A stretch of 64,000 nt of DNA from Candidatus Moranbacteria bacterium GW2011_GWC2_40_12 (GTDB lineage Bacteria > Patescibacteria > Paceibacteria > Moranbacterales > UBA11712), in contig LBYD01000002.1 in assembly GCA_000995965.1 (NCBI GenBank), positions 310,001-374,000 of the forward strand. The letters run 5' to 3'. The stretch's first letter is position 1, and each line of letters begins with the position of its first letter. Shown here piece by piece: positions 7,849 to 17,461 of the stretch. Below the pieces are notes generated by a model. That model searched no databases, was not told the DNA's origin, and saw nothing but the letters and a program-made list of their open reading frames with translations. The translations under genes were made by a program, and so were the position numbers.

Positions 7849-9588
7849 ATGTTTGTTGATAATGAGAGACTGAAAAGTTTCCTGTTGGACTCTGGAATGG
7901 CAAAGGCGGATGTGATCGACCAGGAAATGGAAGAAAGCCAAAGAACCGGCAAACGCCTCGGGGACCTTTTGGTCGAAAAGAAAATTCTCGACAGCAATCA
8001 AATCCGCCAACTTTATTCCTATATTCTGGGGATTCCATTTGTAAATCTTGAAAAGGAACCTATCCCGAAAGAGGTTCTTCAGATAATTCCGGAACCGATT
8101 GCGAAAAAATACAAGATTGTCGCTTTCAAAAAAACCAATCTTGAGCTCAAAGTGGCCATGCTCAATCCGGAGGATATCCAGACGATTGACTTCATCCGCA
8201 AAAAAACCGGTCTCAAAATTTCTCCTTGCATCACGACGGAAGACGGAATCACAAACGCCCTCAAGCAATATGAGCAAAGTCTCAAAGCGGAATTCGGAGA
8301 TATTATCGAAAAAAACAGCGGCGTGATTTCAGGAAAAGGCGATCTTGAAAAGGCGGCCCAGGACCTTCCGGTAATTCGGATCGTTGACACGCTTCTCAAG
8401 CATGCGATTCTGCAAGAGGCAAGTGACATTCACATTGAGCCCGATGAAAAAGAAGTGAGAGTAAGATACCGGATTGACGGAATTTTGCATGACGCTATGT
8501 CGCTCCCAAAAGCGATCATTGACGGTATTGTCGCTAGAATAAAAATTTTGGCAAATCTGAAGCTCGACGAGCACCGCATGCCGCAGGATGGAAGATTCAA
8601 AATTGATCAGGACGGCCACAGGGTGGCCTTTCGCGTTTCGATTCTTCCTGTTTATTCCGGTGAAAAAGTTGTGATGCGGCTTCTTGATGAATCGTCGAAG
8701 GGCCTTACGCTTGAAGCAATGGGATTATGGGGGAGTCCTCTTGAAAAAATTCACCAAGCAATCAAGCGGCCTAATGGAATGATACTGGTGACCGGACCAA
8801 CTGGATCAGGAAAAACAACAACCCTTTATACAGTAATGGATATTCTCAATACTCCCCAGGTGAATATTTCCACCGTTGAAGATCCTATAGAATACAAGAT
8901 GTTTCGCATCAACCAGACACAGGTGAGCCCCCAAATCGGCCTAACTTTTTCCCAAGGACTGCGGGCGCTTCTTCGGCAAGATCCGGACATCATCATGGTC
9001 GGGGAAATTCGCGATAATGAAACGATGGAAATCGCTATTCACGCGGCGATGACCGGCCACCTGGTTCTTTCCACGCTTCATACAAATAGCGCAGCTGGAA
9101 CGGTTCCGCGGCTTCTTGATATGGGTGCCGAGCCTTTTCTCATCGCCTCGACAGTCAATGTTGTGATGGCTCAGCGGCTAGTGCGCCGGTTGTGTTCCGA
9201 CTGCCGGCAGGGCTTTACTCTAGATAAGGATCTTCTGGAATCTCTTCGCGGGCAAGTCGATTTGGACAGAGTTCTCGACTTGGCCCGTCAGAATAATATA
9301 TTGGAAAAATCGCTGGCCGATAACAACGACTGGTCAAAAATCACTTTTTACCGTCCAGGAGGCTGCTCGCGCTGCCGAAATGAGGGGTACAAAGGAAGAA
9401 TTGGAATTTTCGAAGTTTTGGAAATCTCTGAAACAATTTCCCAAATGGTCTCGAAGCGGGCAAGCAGTGATGAGATTGAGGAGCAGGCCAAAAAAGAAGG
9501 AATGATGCAAATGATGGAAGACGGAATGATAAAGGCTGTGCAAGGAATCACCTCAATTGAAGAGATATTGAGAGTAACAAAGGATTAG
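7849..9588 (+). CDS. pilB: Type IV pilus assembly ATPase PilB (locus 1)
   Basis: Hexameric GspE/PulE-family ATPase that powers pilin polymerisation at the inner face of the membrane. 579 residues. An N-terminal T2SSE_N-like domain (about 1-150) is followed by the ATPase domain: DIHIEP, Walker A GPTGSGKTTT with Lys near 321, Asp box TVEDPIEY, Walker B DPDIIMVGEIRD and His box TGHLVLSTLHTN. A four-cysteine zinc motif (CSDC ... CSRC) is typical of PilB/GspE. The start ATG follows a 45-bp A/T-rich gap. It is distinct from the second PilB at 56509. Confidence 0.95.
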   Translation: MFVDNERLKSFLLDSGMAKADVIDQEMEESQRTGKRLGDLLVEKKILDSNQIRQLYSYILGIPFVNLEKEPIPKEVLQIIPEPIAKKYKIVAFKKTNLELKVAMLNPEDIQTIDFIRKKTGLKISPCITTEDGITNALKQYEQSLKAEFGDIIEKNSGVISGKGDLEKAAQDLPVIRIVDTLLKHAILQEASDIHIEPDEKEVRVRYRIDGILHDAMSLPKAIIDGIVARIKILANLKLDEHRMPQDGRFKIDQDGHRVAFRVSILPVYSGEKVVMRLLDESSKGLTLEAMGLWGSPLEKIHQAIKRPNGMILVTGPTGSGKTTTLYTVMDILNTPQVNISTVEDPIEYKMFRINQTQVSPQIGLTFSQGLRALLRQDPDIIMVGEIRDNETMEIAIHAAMTGHLVLSTLHTNSAAGTVPRLLDMGAEPFLIASTVNVVMAQRLVRRLCSDCRQGFTLDKDLLESLRGQVDLDRVLDLARQNNILEKSLADNNDWSKITFYRPGGCSRCRNEGYKGRIGIFEVLEISETISQMVSKRASSDEIEEQAKKEGMMQMMEDGMIKAVQGITSIEEILRVTKD

Positions 9589-9710
9589 TTCGAAATGTCT
9601 GCTGAAAATGAGAAATTTATTTTATACATTCAGTTAGTTTTGGCTTTGTAATCATTCTCAAATTAAGATCGTCATATTGCATTTAGTTTATAAATTATAA
9701 TTTACCTTTC

Positions 9711-10919
9711 GTGCCGACCTATATCTTCGTGGCGAAAAATTCAAAGGGCGAGATAAAGAGCGGGGAGATGGAGGGAAAAGACGAGCATCAAGTCGCTGAA
9801 AACCTCCGGGGAGAAGGATTTTTTTTGACGGCCATTCATGGAAAAGAAAAGGAAAAAGAATCAAAATTCAAAATGCCTTCTTTCGGCGGCGTGTCTCTCA
9901 AAGACAAAATGATGTTTGCGAGGCATTTGGGAGTTATGCTTTCTTCCGGTCTTTCACTTCCCAAAGCTCTCACGGTGATATCCAGCCAAACCAAAAACAA
10001 GAAATTCAAGACTGTTCTTGAAGAATTGGGAGAGGAAGTAAAAATGGGGAACAGCCTCGCGGACAGCCTCGCGAAACATCCGGTTTTTGACGAACTTTCG
10101 GTGAATATGATCCGAGTCGGCGAGGTGGGTGGCAATCTGGAAGAAGTATTGAAACTCTTGGCCGATCAGCTGGAAAAAGAGCATAATCTTTTGAGCCGGG
10201 TAAAGGGAGCGATGTATTATCCGTCAGTGATTCTACTGGTGATGCTTGGAGTCGGAATTGCCATGATGACCTTCGTTGTTCCGAAACTCACCACAATTTT
10301 TGAGGACATTCAAACTCCGCTTCCCCTGACGACGCGCATCATCATCTCCGTCAGTGATTATATGGCCTCCCATCAAATAATTGTCGGGCTGGCTCTTGTC
10401 GGAACAGTGGCAGTGCTGATTGTATTTTTCAAATCATCTTTTGGGAAGAAAACGGCCAGCACTATATTCGCGAAAGCGCCTGTGATCAAAAAAATGATGA
10501 TCAAGATCAACAACGCCCGTTTCGCGAGAATCTACAGTTCGCTCACAAAAAGCGGCGTGTCCGTGGTAGAATCTCTGAAAATTATTTCCCGGACACTGAC
10601 GAATGATTATTATCAAAAAGCCTTTCTTGAAATTGGTGAAGGGGTCCAGAAAGGAAAGACGCTCCATGAAGAACTTTCAAAATTTCCCAAACTTTTCCCT
10701 ATTCTCACAATCCAGATGGTGGAAGTGGGCGAGGAAACCGGAAAAACCGCTGATGTCTTGACGAATCTTGCCGATTTTTATGAAGAAGAGATAAACCAGA
10801 TTACGAAGAACTTATCTTCAATCATCGAACCGGTTCTCATGGTAATGATTGGCGTGGCGGTTGGTTTTTTCGCCATCTCTATGATCTTGCCTATGTATTC
10901 GATCATGGACCAAATGTAG
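9711..10919 (+). CDS. pilC: Type IV pilus platform protein PilC (locus 1)
   Basis: Inner-membrane platform protein that couples PilB to the growing pilus. 402 residues with two GspF-like cytoplasmic repeats, each ending in hydrophobic segments (LLVMLGVGIAMMTFVVPKL, VMIGVAVGFFAISMILPMYS) and with the recurrent IRVGEVGGNLEE / VEVGEETGKTADV motif. The start is GTG, giving PTYIFVAKNSKGE, which aligns with typical PilC N-termini. A 121-bp A/T-rich gap precedes it. Confidence 0.95.
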   Translation: MPTYIFVAKNSKGEIKSGEMEGKDEHQVAENLRGEGFFLTAIHGKEKEKESKFKMPSFGGVSLKDKMMFARHLGVMLSSGLSLPKALTVISSQTKNKKFKTVLEELGEEVKMGNSLADSLAKHPVFDELSVNMIRVGEVGGNLEEVLKLLADQLEKEHNLLSRVKGAMYYPSVILLVMLGVGIAMMTFVVPKLTTIFEDIQTPLPLTTRIIISVSDYMASHQIIVGLALVGTVAVLIVFFKSSFGKKTASTIFAKAPVIKKMMIKINNARFARIYSSLTKSGVSVVESLKIISRTLTNDYYQKAFLEIGEGVQKGKTLHEELSKFPKLFPILTIQMVEVGEETGKTADVLTNLADFYEEEINQITKNLSSIIEPVLMVMIGVAVGFFAISMILPMYSIMDQM

Positions 10920-10954
10920 TTTATTCCGCGATATTTCCGAAACAAAAATTCAAA

Positions 10955-12346
10955 ATGCAAAAATCAAAATTCAAAATTGAGGTACCGCATAGAGATACCA
11001 AATATGATAAAAAAGGATTTTCGATTCTTGAGGTCGTTGCCGCCACCTTTATTTTTTCGATTGTCACGATTACGATTTATGGATCTTTTTCGGCAGGAAT
11101 GAAATCCCTGGCCCAATCCAAGCATCGCATAGCGGCGACTAAATTGGCCAATGAAAAAATGGAAATCATCCGCAATATGCCGTATAGCGATGTCGGAACC
11201 CAGGGAGGCGTTCCTGAAGGGTCGCTAATTCAGGAAGAAACAATTTGGAGAAGCAACCAGAAATTTAATGTACGGACAAATGTTATATATGTTGATGACG
11301 TTCTCGACGGTGTAGCGGGAGGAACCCCCAATGACACGGTTTCAAGAGATTACAAGGAAGCGAGAATTGAAGTCACTTGGGGAGAAGTCAGCTGGGGAAA
11401 AGGAGTGGTTCTGGTTTCGCGTTTTGTTCCAGATGGAGTCGAAAGCGAGAGCGGGGGAGGCACTTTCGTTTTGAATGTCATTGACAGCACGGGGCAAGGA
11501 ATTTCAGGAGCTGATGTCCATATCGAAAATAGCGAAGTTGACCCGCAAGTCGATACCGCCATGGAAACCGATTCAACTGGAAGCATTCTGTTGGCTGGAA
11601 TGCCGGCAGGGGACCGGAATTATAAAATCAGCGTTTCCAAAGAATTCTTTGAAAATATTTCCACTTTGCCTCCTTTTCCCGCGACGGCCTATGACCCAAC
11701 GGACATCCATGGATCAGTCGAAGAAGGAGGTTTGAGCAGTAAAACAATCATTTCTGACCAGACAGGAACAGTGGGTATCACCTCCGAAGATCTGAACAGC
11801 AATCTGGTCCCGGAAATGGATTTTCACCTGGAAGGCGGCAGGATTATCGGGACAACAAGAGAAGCACCGTCACAGCCTGTTTTCGAGTGCGATCAGGATT
11901 TTGCGACGGATGGAAGCGGTGGTCTCACTTTGGAAAATATGTCGCCAGGCAACTATACGGTGGACTTTGCTGAAAGCGGCTATACGCTAATTGGCACCGA
12001 AGCACCGCTGCTTCATTTTTCTCTCGCTCCGGCACAAAGCATCAATGTGACACTGCTTGTCGTGAGCAGCAGTATCAATTCTCTCATTGCAAGCGTCAAA
12101 AATCCGACTACTGACGAACCAATAAAGGGAGCCAGCGTGCATGTTTTCAACGGAACAGACTTTGATCAGATTCTCACTACGGGAGATTCAGGGAGAGTAT
12201 ATTTCCCGCCAAATTTGGATCCGCCGGTAACAATGAGTTCGAGCACATATAGCGTTGAGGTAGCTGCCGATGGTTTTGAAAATTATTTCGGATCGGTTGA
12301 CGTGAATCAGCTCACGCAAACCACAATTGAACTGGTTTCGCTGTGA
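10955..12346 (+). CDS. Large prepilin-like protein with carboxypeptidase-regulatory-like domains
   Basis: 463 residues with a type III signal: KKGFSILEVVAATFIFSIV, to be cut after Gly (G^F) with Glu at +5. After the pilin helix there is a pilin-like domain (to about 170), then about 290 residues with two or three Ig-like/carboxypeptidase-regulatory-like repeats, each with a pattern such as DSTGQGISGADVHIENS or TTDEPIKGASVHVFNG. This suggests a tip or adhesin-like minor pilin (PilV-like position). The first residues (MQKSKFKIEVPHRD) come from A/T-rich repeat-like DNA and may not be ancestral. It overlaps the next gene by GTGA. Confidence 0.85.
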   Translation: MQKSKFKIEVPHRDTKYDKKGFSILEVVAATFIFSIVTITIYGSFSAGMKSLAQSKHRIAATKLANEKMEIIRNMPYSDVGTQGGVPEGSLIQEETIWRSNQKFNVRTNVIYVDDVLDGVAGGTPNDTVSRDYKEARIEVTWGEVSWGKGVVLVSRFVPDGVESESGGGTFVLNVIDSTGQGISGADVHIENSEVDPQVDTAMETDSTGSILLAGMPAGDRNYKISVSKEFFENISTLPPFPATAYDPTDIHGSVEEGGLSSKTIISDQTGTVGITSEDLNSNLVPEMDFHLEGGRIIGTTREAPSQPVFECDQDFATDGSGGLTLENMSPGNYTVDFAESGYTLIGTEAPLLHFSLAPAQSINVTLLVVSSSINSLIASVKNPTTDEPIKGASVHVFNGTDFDQILTTGDSGRVYFPPNLDPPVTMSSSTYSVEVAADGFENYFGSVDVNQLTQTTIELVSL

Positions 12347-12996
12347 ATTTGAAAATAAATGGTTATTTCACTAAGATGAAACATAGTAAGGAAAAAGGGA
12401 TGACACTTGTTGAAATGCTGATTGCGATTTTTATTTTCATGTTGTTGATGTTTGGGTCGACATATCTTCTGGGCCAAATATATAAGCGCTACGGATTTGC
12501 CATAGAGCAAGGGCTGTCAATCCGTGCTGTGCAGCATAGTTTAGGGAGCGTACTCGAAGAGATGAGGGGAATCAGGCAGTCTGATGCTGGGTCATATCCA
12601 ATTGAGGAAGCCAATGCTTTCAGCTTCGCAGCCTTTTCCGATGCCGACAATGACGGAGTGACGGAAAAAGTCCATTATTTTTTTGAAAATGGAGAAATAA
12701 AAAAAGGAGTTTCCGAACCCAGCGGAACTCCTCCTGCATATCCAGTCGGTGATGAATTGGTCTCCACCATTTCTGAAAATGTGGTCAACACCGCGGAACA
12801 GCCACTATTTTATTATTTTAATTCGGATTACCCGATAGATCTCGTGAATAATCCACTCGCGGTTCCCGTTTCTCCGGTCAGCGATATAAGATTGGTTAAA
12901 ATCGACATATATTACAACCTTGATCCACTGCGCGCACCTGATAACATTCGACTAGAATCATTCGTGGAGCTTAGAAATTTAAAAGATAACTGGTGA
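12343..12996 (+). CDS. Type IV prepilin-like protein (PilW/PilJ-like)
   Basis: 217 residues; type III signal KEKGMTLVEMLIAIFIFML with cleavage between Gly and Met. The remainder resembles minor pilins of the PilW/GspJ type in position and hydrophobic pattern; the match is weak. The GTG start overlaps the previous stop (GTGA), a translational coupling signature; an alternative ATG lies at 12376. It belongs to the minor pilin operon with the genes on either side. Confidence 0.82.
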   Translation: MNLKINGYFTKMKHSKEKGMTLVEMLIAIFIFMLLMFGSTYLLGQIYKRYGFAIEQGLSIRAVQHSLGSVLEEMRGIRQSDAGSYPIEEANAFSFAAFSDADNDGVTEKVHYFFENGEIKKGVSEPSGTPPAYPVGDELVSTISENVVNTAEQPLFYYFNSDYPIDLVNNPLAVPVSPVSDIRLVKIDIYYNLDPLRAPDNIRLESFVELRNLKDNW

Positions 12997-14543
12997 ACAT
13001 GAAAAGCCGAAAATATCTGCCAAAGGCGGAAACAATCAAAAATAAAAAGTATAGACGCAAGGGCTCTGTTCTTATTTTCATTGTCGTTATTTCCGCTGTC
13101 GGAGCCACAGTACTCCTGGGGCTGGTCACTTTTGTGGCGTCCCAGGATAAAAATAGCAGAAGAGAGAGCGCCAAAGAGCAGTCATTTGGAGTGGCAGAAG
13201 AGGGAATATACTGGTACCGATGGTATTTGGCTCATATGATCGAAGGGAAAACAGCTCGAGAAGTGGACGAGTTTTGGACAAGCGGCAATCCGATCGGCGT
13301 GACAATTCCTTATGAAGTTGAAGTACGCGATCCTTCCGGCGGAGCACTTGGAAAATACAAGCTTGAAATCACGCCCCCGCCAACCGGATCCTCCATCATC
13401 ATCGCGAAATCAACCGGTTGGACTTATAAGCAACCAAATGTCAAAAGAGTGATCCAGGTCCGCTTCAGAAAACCGGCTTGGTGCGAATATGTGGTTTTAG
13501 GAAACAGCGATATTCGTTTTGGGGCGGGAACAGAAGTATACGGGATGATTCACTCGAATGGCGGCGTGCAGTTTGACGGCGTAGCTCACCATCTGGTGAC
13601 GGCTCTTCCGGAAGAATATTGGAGCAACGATAACGATGTGAAAGGTTGGCACGACGGAGTTTGGACAAATAATCCTCCCGAATCGGAAAGATTTCTGGCG
13701 GGGAGACAATTTCCTGTTGCGGAAAAAAGCTTCAATTCGGTGATAGCTAACCTGAATTTAGCCAAAGATTATTCTCAACCAGGAGAAGGCGGCCTTTATC
13801 TTGGCCAGGACAAGGTTGATCAAGAATATTGCGATTGGGTGAGAGTGGGGAACAGAAGAGTCTGGACTTGCTGGACGGAAAACAAAAAAGTGAGAGGTTA
13901 TCACATTGTCTTCAATCCTGTTTCCGGAGAAGGAAACGACACGATGTCAATTTCAATGGTGGTTGACTATGGATCCAACAGTTATAAAATAGAAGAAGAA
14001 ACGCCAGCCGTAATATATAATATTCCCGAAAACGGGCTCATTTTTGTCGAGAACAATACTTGGGTAGAAGGACAAATTGACAATGAGCATCTCACTGTTG
14101 TGGCGGCGGATTTGACAGAAGCAGAAGGGGAGCCGGAACCACCCGGCCATGACAAGGATATTTATATTAATAACGATATCCTGTACACTAACAAAGACGG
14201 CCGGGACATTTTAGGGCTTTTAGCGCAAGATAACGTCACAGTCGGCCTCTATAGCGACGATAATCTTGAAATAGACGCCGCGGTTTTAGCGCGGCGCGGA
14301 CGGGTAGGAAGGGATTATTACAACGATCACGAGCCAGCCTATTATAAGCGAGACACGATTACCATATTTGGCGCGATCGTGACCAACGGCCGCTATGGTT
14401 TTTCCTGGCTTGATATTGCCGGGAATTGGGTTTCCGGCTACGAAACCCGCAACATCGTATTTGACAACAATCTTCTCTATTATCCGCCACCCTTTTTTCC
14501 GACCGGTGACAAATACCAAATTGATCTGTGGGAAGAATTGTGA
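12993..14543 (+). CDS. Large PilX-like pilus-associated protein
   Basis: 516 residues. A single N-terminal membrane helix (SVLIFIVVISAVGATVLLGLV, about 25-45) is preceded by Arg-Arg-Lys-Gly, resembling PilX_N proteins, but the canonical +5 Glu is absent. The ectodomain carries a stretch FGAGTEVYGMIHSNGGVQFD and a distal ITIFGAIVTNGRYG, a repeating pattern I associate with beta-helical or polymer-associated ectodomains. It starts with GTG overlapping the previous TGA; ATG at 12999 is the alternative. It closes the pilV/W/X-like minor pilin set. Function in the pilus tip complex is inferred. Confidence 0.75.
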   Translation: MNMKSRKYLPKAETIKNKKYRRKGSVLIFIVVISAVGATVLLGLVTFVASQDKNSRRESAKEQSFGVAEEGIYWYRWYLAHMIEGKTAREVDEFWTSGNPIGVTIPYEVEVRDPSGGALGKYKLEITPPPTGSSIIIAKSTGWTYKQPNVKRVIQVRFRKPAWCEYVVLGNSDIRFGAGTEVYGMIHSNGGVQFDGVAHHLVTALPEEYWSNDNDVKGWHDGVWTNNPPESERFLAGRQFPVAEKSFNSVIANLNLAKDYSQPGEGGLYLGQDKVDQEYCDWVRVGNRRVWTCWTENKKVRGYHIVFNPVSGEGNDTMSISMVVDYGSNSYKIEEETPAVIYNIPENGLIFVENNTWVEGQIDNEHLTVVAADLTEAEGEPEPPGHDKDIYINNDILYTNKDGRDILGLLAQDNVTVGLYSDDNLEIDAAVLARRGRVGRDYYNDHEPAYYKRDTITIFGAIVTNGRYGFSWLDIAGNWVSGYETRNIVFDNNLLYYPPPFFPTGDKYQIDLWEEL

Positions 14544-14594
14544 GATCTCTTCAAATTGCGATTCTCTTATGAATATTCGAATAAATAGAATAAT

Positions 14595-15674
14595 ATGAGT
14601 TTGTTTATCTATAACTTATTGGGGAAAAAGCCGAAGGGGTTCGGGCTCGAAATCGAAGACCGATCGCTCAAGGCTTTTATGTTTGAAAAAAGAAGAAGAG
14701 GAACATGCCGGATCTTGTCCTGCGGAATGAAAAATCTCAAGAAAGGAATCATACAAGGCGGCCAAGTTATTGATGCCGAAGTCCTTGCCTTTGAAATCAA
14801 AGAACTGTTGAAATCGACCAAACCCTATCCGATAAGAAGCTATTCGGTTGTTTTTTCTGTTCCGGAAAACAAGGCATTTATCAGAACAATCACGATACCA
14901 AAAATGGAAAGAGATGAAGCCGGAGAGGCCATCAAGTGGGAAACTGAGGCCAATATTCCCATTGCCGTGGACCGGGTTTATCTTGATTGGCAGGTGATCG
15001 AAGAGCTTGCCGATAAAAATGAAATCCTTGTTACGGCTGTTCCCAAGGAAATAATAGACAAATATAGCGAGGCAATGAAATTGGCCGGCCTTGATATTTT
15101 GGCGGTTGAAGTGGACATCATCGCGACTGTCCGGAGTTTAACTGGGGGAAAGGATTTTTCAGAAAAGCCGGTCGCCATTGTGGATTTGGGAGAAAGCATA
15201 ACGAGTCTGGCTATTTCAAAGAACCAGGTTCCTTATTTTACTTCCAGTATTCCCGTGGGAGGGATCACCTTCACAGATGCGCTTCAAAAAGGTTTGGGCG
15301 TAAGCTATGAAAAGGCGGAAGAGCTGAAGCTCAAATACGGACTTGGAAAAATGAAGGAAGATGACATATTTTACAAAATATATAATCCGATAATCGAGAA
15401 TCTTGTCGCAGAAATAGAAAAGTCAGTCAAATTTTATGAAGATTCGATCAATGCCAAAGAAAAAGTTGAAAAGATAATTCTTTCCGGGGGAGGATCGCTT
15501 TTGCACGATATTGTCGACTATCTTTCCTTGCGTGTGAAAAAAGAAGTGATTATAGGAGATGCTGTTTGGGGTCTTGGACTTCCTAAAGATTTTCCTGAAG
15601 AAATAAAAAGAAGCCTAATTCCTTTTTCCACGGCTATTGGCCTGGCTGAAAGGGCATCAAACTGCGATGATTAA
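14595..15674 (+). CDS. pilM: Pilus assembly protein PilM (locus 1)
   Basis: Actin-like ATP-binding protein that binds the PilN N-terminus on the cytoplasmic side. 359 residues: GFGLEIEDRSLKAF (phosphate 1-like), VDLGESITSLAI (phosphate 2) and ILSGGGSLLHDIVDYLS (adenosine motif). The stop overlaps the pilN start by 8 bp. Confidence 0.92.
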   Translation: MSLFIYNLLGKKPKGFGLEIEDRSLKAFMFEKRRRGTCRILSCGMKNLKKGIIQGGQVIDAEVLAFEIKELLKSTKPYPIRSYSVVFSVPENKAFIRTITIPKMERDEAGEAIKWETEANIPIAVDRVYLDWQVIEELADKNEILVTAVPKEIIDKYSEAMKLAGLDILAVEVDIIATVRSLTGGKDFSEKPVAIVDLGESITSLAISKNQVPYFTSSIPVGGITFTDALQKGLGVSYEKAEELKLKYGLGKMKEDDIFYKIYNPIIENLVAEIEKSVKFYEDSINAKEKVEKIILSGGGSLLHDIVDYLSLRVKKEVIIGDAVWGLGLPKDFPEEIKRSLIPFSTAIGLAERASNCDD

Positions 15675-16212
15675 GATAAACCTTCTTTCCGACCAAGAAA
15701 AAAATGAAAGGCTAGTCGACAAAAAAGTGGGAACCATTGTCCGGCTTGGCCTTTCCATTTTTTTTGCCTTGATCATCTTGGCTTCAGTGATGTTTTCCGC
15801 GCTGGTCATTCTGGAAATAAATCTCAAGTCAGTCAGAGAAGAAACAAAGACCTATTCCGTGGGATCCGTCAAGAAAATAGAAGAAACAGAGCAACTATTG
15901 AAGGATGTCGAATCGGTATCGCAAAAAATAGCAAAAAATTCGCAAAATGTCCCCTACTGGGGAAAAATCCTTGAAACCATTTCAACTATTTCTCCTGACG
16001 GAGTGAAAATAACGAATGTTCATATTGAAAAAGAACATGTGAAACTGTCAGGATTTTCCGAAACTCGGGAAGGATTTCTGGCTTTCCAAGAAGGCCTGAA
16101 GAAAGATTATTTCACGAATTTCAGCTCTCCCATTTCGAATCTTGTTTCACCGAAAGATTTTTCTTTTATGGTGGAGTTTGATGTTGAAAAAAATTATCTT
16201 AATCGGATATAA
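15667..16212 (+). CDS. pilN: Pilus assembly protein PilN (locus 1)
   Basis: 181 residues from ATG 15667, which gives MIKINLL, the conserved N-terminal peptide that PilN uses to bind PilM. A single membrane segment (about 25-50) is followed by a coiled coil and a ferredoxin-like periplasmic domain. An upstream in-frame ATG at 15637 would add ten residues but break the IKINLL N-terminus, so 15667 is preferred. Coupled to pilM by overlap. Confidence 0.9.
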   Translation: MIKINLLSDQEKNERLVDKKVGTIVRLGLSIFFALIILASVMFSALVILEINLKSVREETKTYSVGSVKKIEETEQLLKDVESVSQKIAKNSQNVPYWGKILETISTISPDGVKITNVHIEKEHVKLSGFSETREGFLAFQEGLKKDYFTNFSSPISNLVSPKDFSFMVEFDVEKNYLNRI

Positions 16213-16217
16213 CTTTT

Positions 16218-16940
16218 ATGCCGGCGAAAAAAGACAAGAAAATAATTGTAGCGGTTCTGGTGACAGCTCTCACCGTTTTGATTTTGTCCTGGCTGGTGAT
16301 TTATCTTTTGGGGAACAAGGTAAGACAATCTTTTGAAAACTACCAGAAAGAAAAACTCAACTCCCTGGTCCTTGAGGAAAAAAGAAATAAGATTTTGCAG
16401 CTGGAAAGGGAATTGCCCGGGCTCAAGGAGGAAAGGAACAGCTTGGATTCGATGCTTATCAAAAAAGACGCGGCTGTTTCTTTTTTGAGAGCTTTGGAAG
16501 AAGCCGCCGCGAACGCGTCCTGCCAGATAAAAGTGGAACCTGCCGATATCAGCAAAATAAAGTTTGAAAAAAAGGCTGCCGGCGCGACAAAAAAGCCAGA
16601 AACCGACGATCTGGATACAGCCCAAAAAGATGATCAGGAAAAAGTCCCCGGAGAAAAAAACAAAAAAGAAGACGAATTGGCCTCACTCAAGGATTATCCC
16701 GCTTTTTCTGTTGAAATTACGGGACGCTTTGCCTCGATAGTAGATTTTTTCGAGAAATTCGAAAATATGCCCTACTTCATCCGGCCGCTTGTCGTGGATA
16801 TTTCTTCGGGTGAAAGAAATAGTTCAACAGCAGTAAGCGCGGGAGCACTCTCGGCGGGGAATCAAATTTCCCCGGAAAATGAAAATTCGGATGAAAAAAA
16901 TATCAAAATGAAAATGACCTTTGTCATCTATGGGAGCTGA
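16218..16940 (+). CDS. pilO: Pilus assembly protein PilO-like (locus 1)
   Basis: 240 residues: cytoplasmic basic N-terminus, one membrane helix (about 10-32), a long coiled coil (about 36-80) and a PilO-like C-terminal domain with SVEITGRFASIVDFFEKFE. Between them lies a charged low-complexity linker (Lys/Asp/Glu, about 115-150). Position after pilMN supports PilO. It overlaps the next gene. Confidence 0.85.
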   Translation: MPAKKDKKIIVAVLVTALTVLILSWLVIYLLGNKVRQSFENYQKEKLNSLVLEEKRNKILQLERELPGLKEERNSLDSMLIKKDAAVSFLRALEEAAANASCQIKVEPADISKIKFEKKAAGATKKPETDDLDTAQKDDQEKVPGEKNKKEDELASLKDYPAFSVEITGRFASIVDFFEKFENMPYFIRPLVVDISSGERNSSTAVSAGALSAGNQISPENENSDEKNIKMKMTFVIYGS

Positions 16941-17250
16941 AAATAAAATAAAAAGCGAAAAAATATCCAGAGTAAACAGGGCGTTTCAGAGAGGCTTCAG
17001 CTTTTTTTTGCGCTGGTTCTATTTATTGATAATTGTCATCGCTTCGGCGTATGCCGTGTTGATTTGGAAAAAATATATTCTGAACGCCGAGTGGAGCGAA
17101 GAAAAGAAAAAAGCCTATATCAGCGAGCAGTCGGTTTTGCAGTTCGATGAGGAAAAATATAAAAAAGCGCTCGAGATCATGAACAGCCGGCGGGAAAAAT
17201 TGAAAAACGGAAAAAAATATTTTGGCCGGGATATCTTCTTTCCTGAATAA
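16930..17250 (+). CDS. Small single-pass membrane protein ending T4P locus 1
   Basis: 106 residues from ATG 16930 (TTG 16921 is an alternative). A basic cytoplasmic N-terminus, one membrane helix (about 26-48, FFLRWFYLLIIVIASAYAVLIW) and a charged helical tail. It overlaps pilO by 11 bp, so it is co-translated with pilMNO. It stands where pilP would be in Gram-negative operons but has no lipobox and no PilP similarity that I can see. Function unknown. Confidence 0.75.
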   Translation: MGAENKIKSEKISRVNRAFQRGFSFFLRWFYLLIIVIASAYAVLIWKKYILNAEWSEEKKKAYISEQSVLQFDEEKYKKALEIMNSRREKLKNGKKYFGRDIFFPE

Positions 17251-17294
17251 TCATAATTACTCAACTTTCCATGAAAGATCGGATTTGGCGCATA

Positions 17295-17323
17295 TTGACC
17301 TTTTGGGTTTTTTTTATTATGAT
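17295..17323 (+). promoter_or_regulatory. Promoter of tRNA-Arg(TCG)
   Basis: TTGACC, 17 bp, TATGAT; the predicted start is a few bases before the tRNA. Confidence 0.65.
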
Positions 17324-17333
17324 ATTATAATTT

Positions 17334-17407
17334 GCGCCCTTAGCTCAATCGGATAGAGCGTCTGGCTTCGGACCAGAAGGCTCCAGGTTCGAGTCCTGGA
17401 GGGCGCA
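17334..17407 (+). tRNA. tRNA-Arg (anticodon TCG)
   Basis: Complete cloverleaf: 7-bp acceptor GCGCCCT/AGGGCGC, D-arm GCTC..GAGC, anticodon stem TCTGG/CCAGA with loop CTTCGGA, T-arm CCAGG-TTCGAGT-CCTGG. Discriminator A; CCA is not encoded. Confidence 0.95.
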
Positions 17408-17412
17408 CAAAA

Positions 17413-17440
17413 AAATCGAGGGTTGATCCCTTGATTTTTG
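17413..17440 (+). terminator. Terminator after tRNA-Arg, probably bidirectional
   Basis: AAATCGAGGG / CCCTTGATTT stem with TTGAT loop, A-run on the left and T-run on the right, so it can also end the kinase transcript arriving on the minus strand. Confidence 0.8.
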
Positions 17441-17461
17441 GTTGGCATTTTTATTCGGTTC

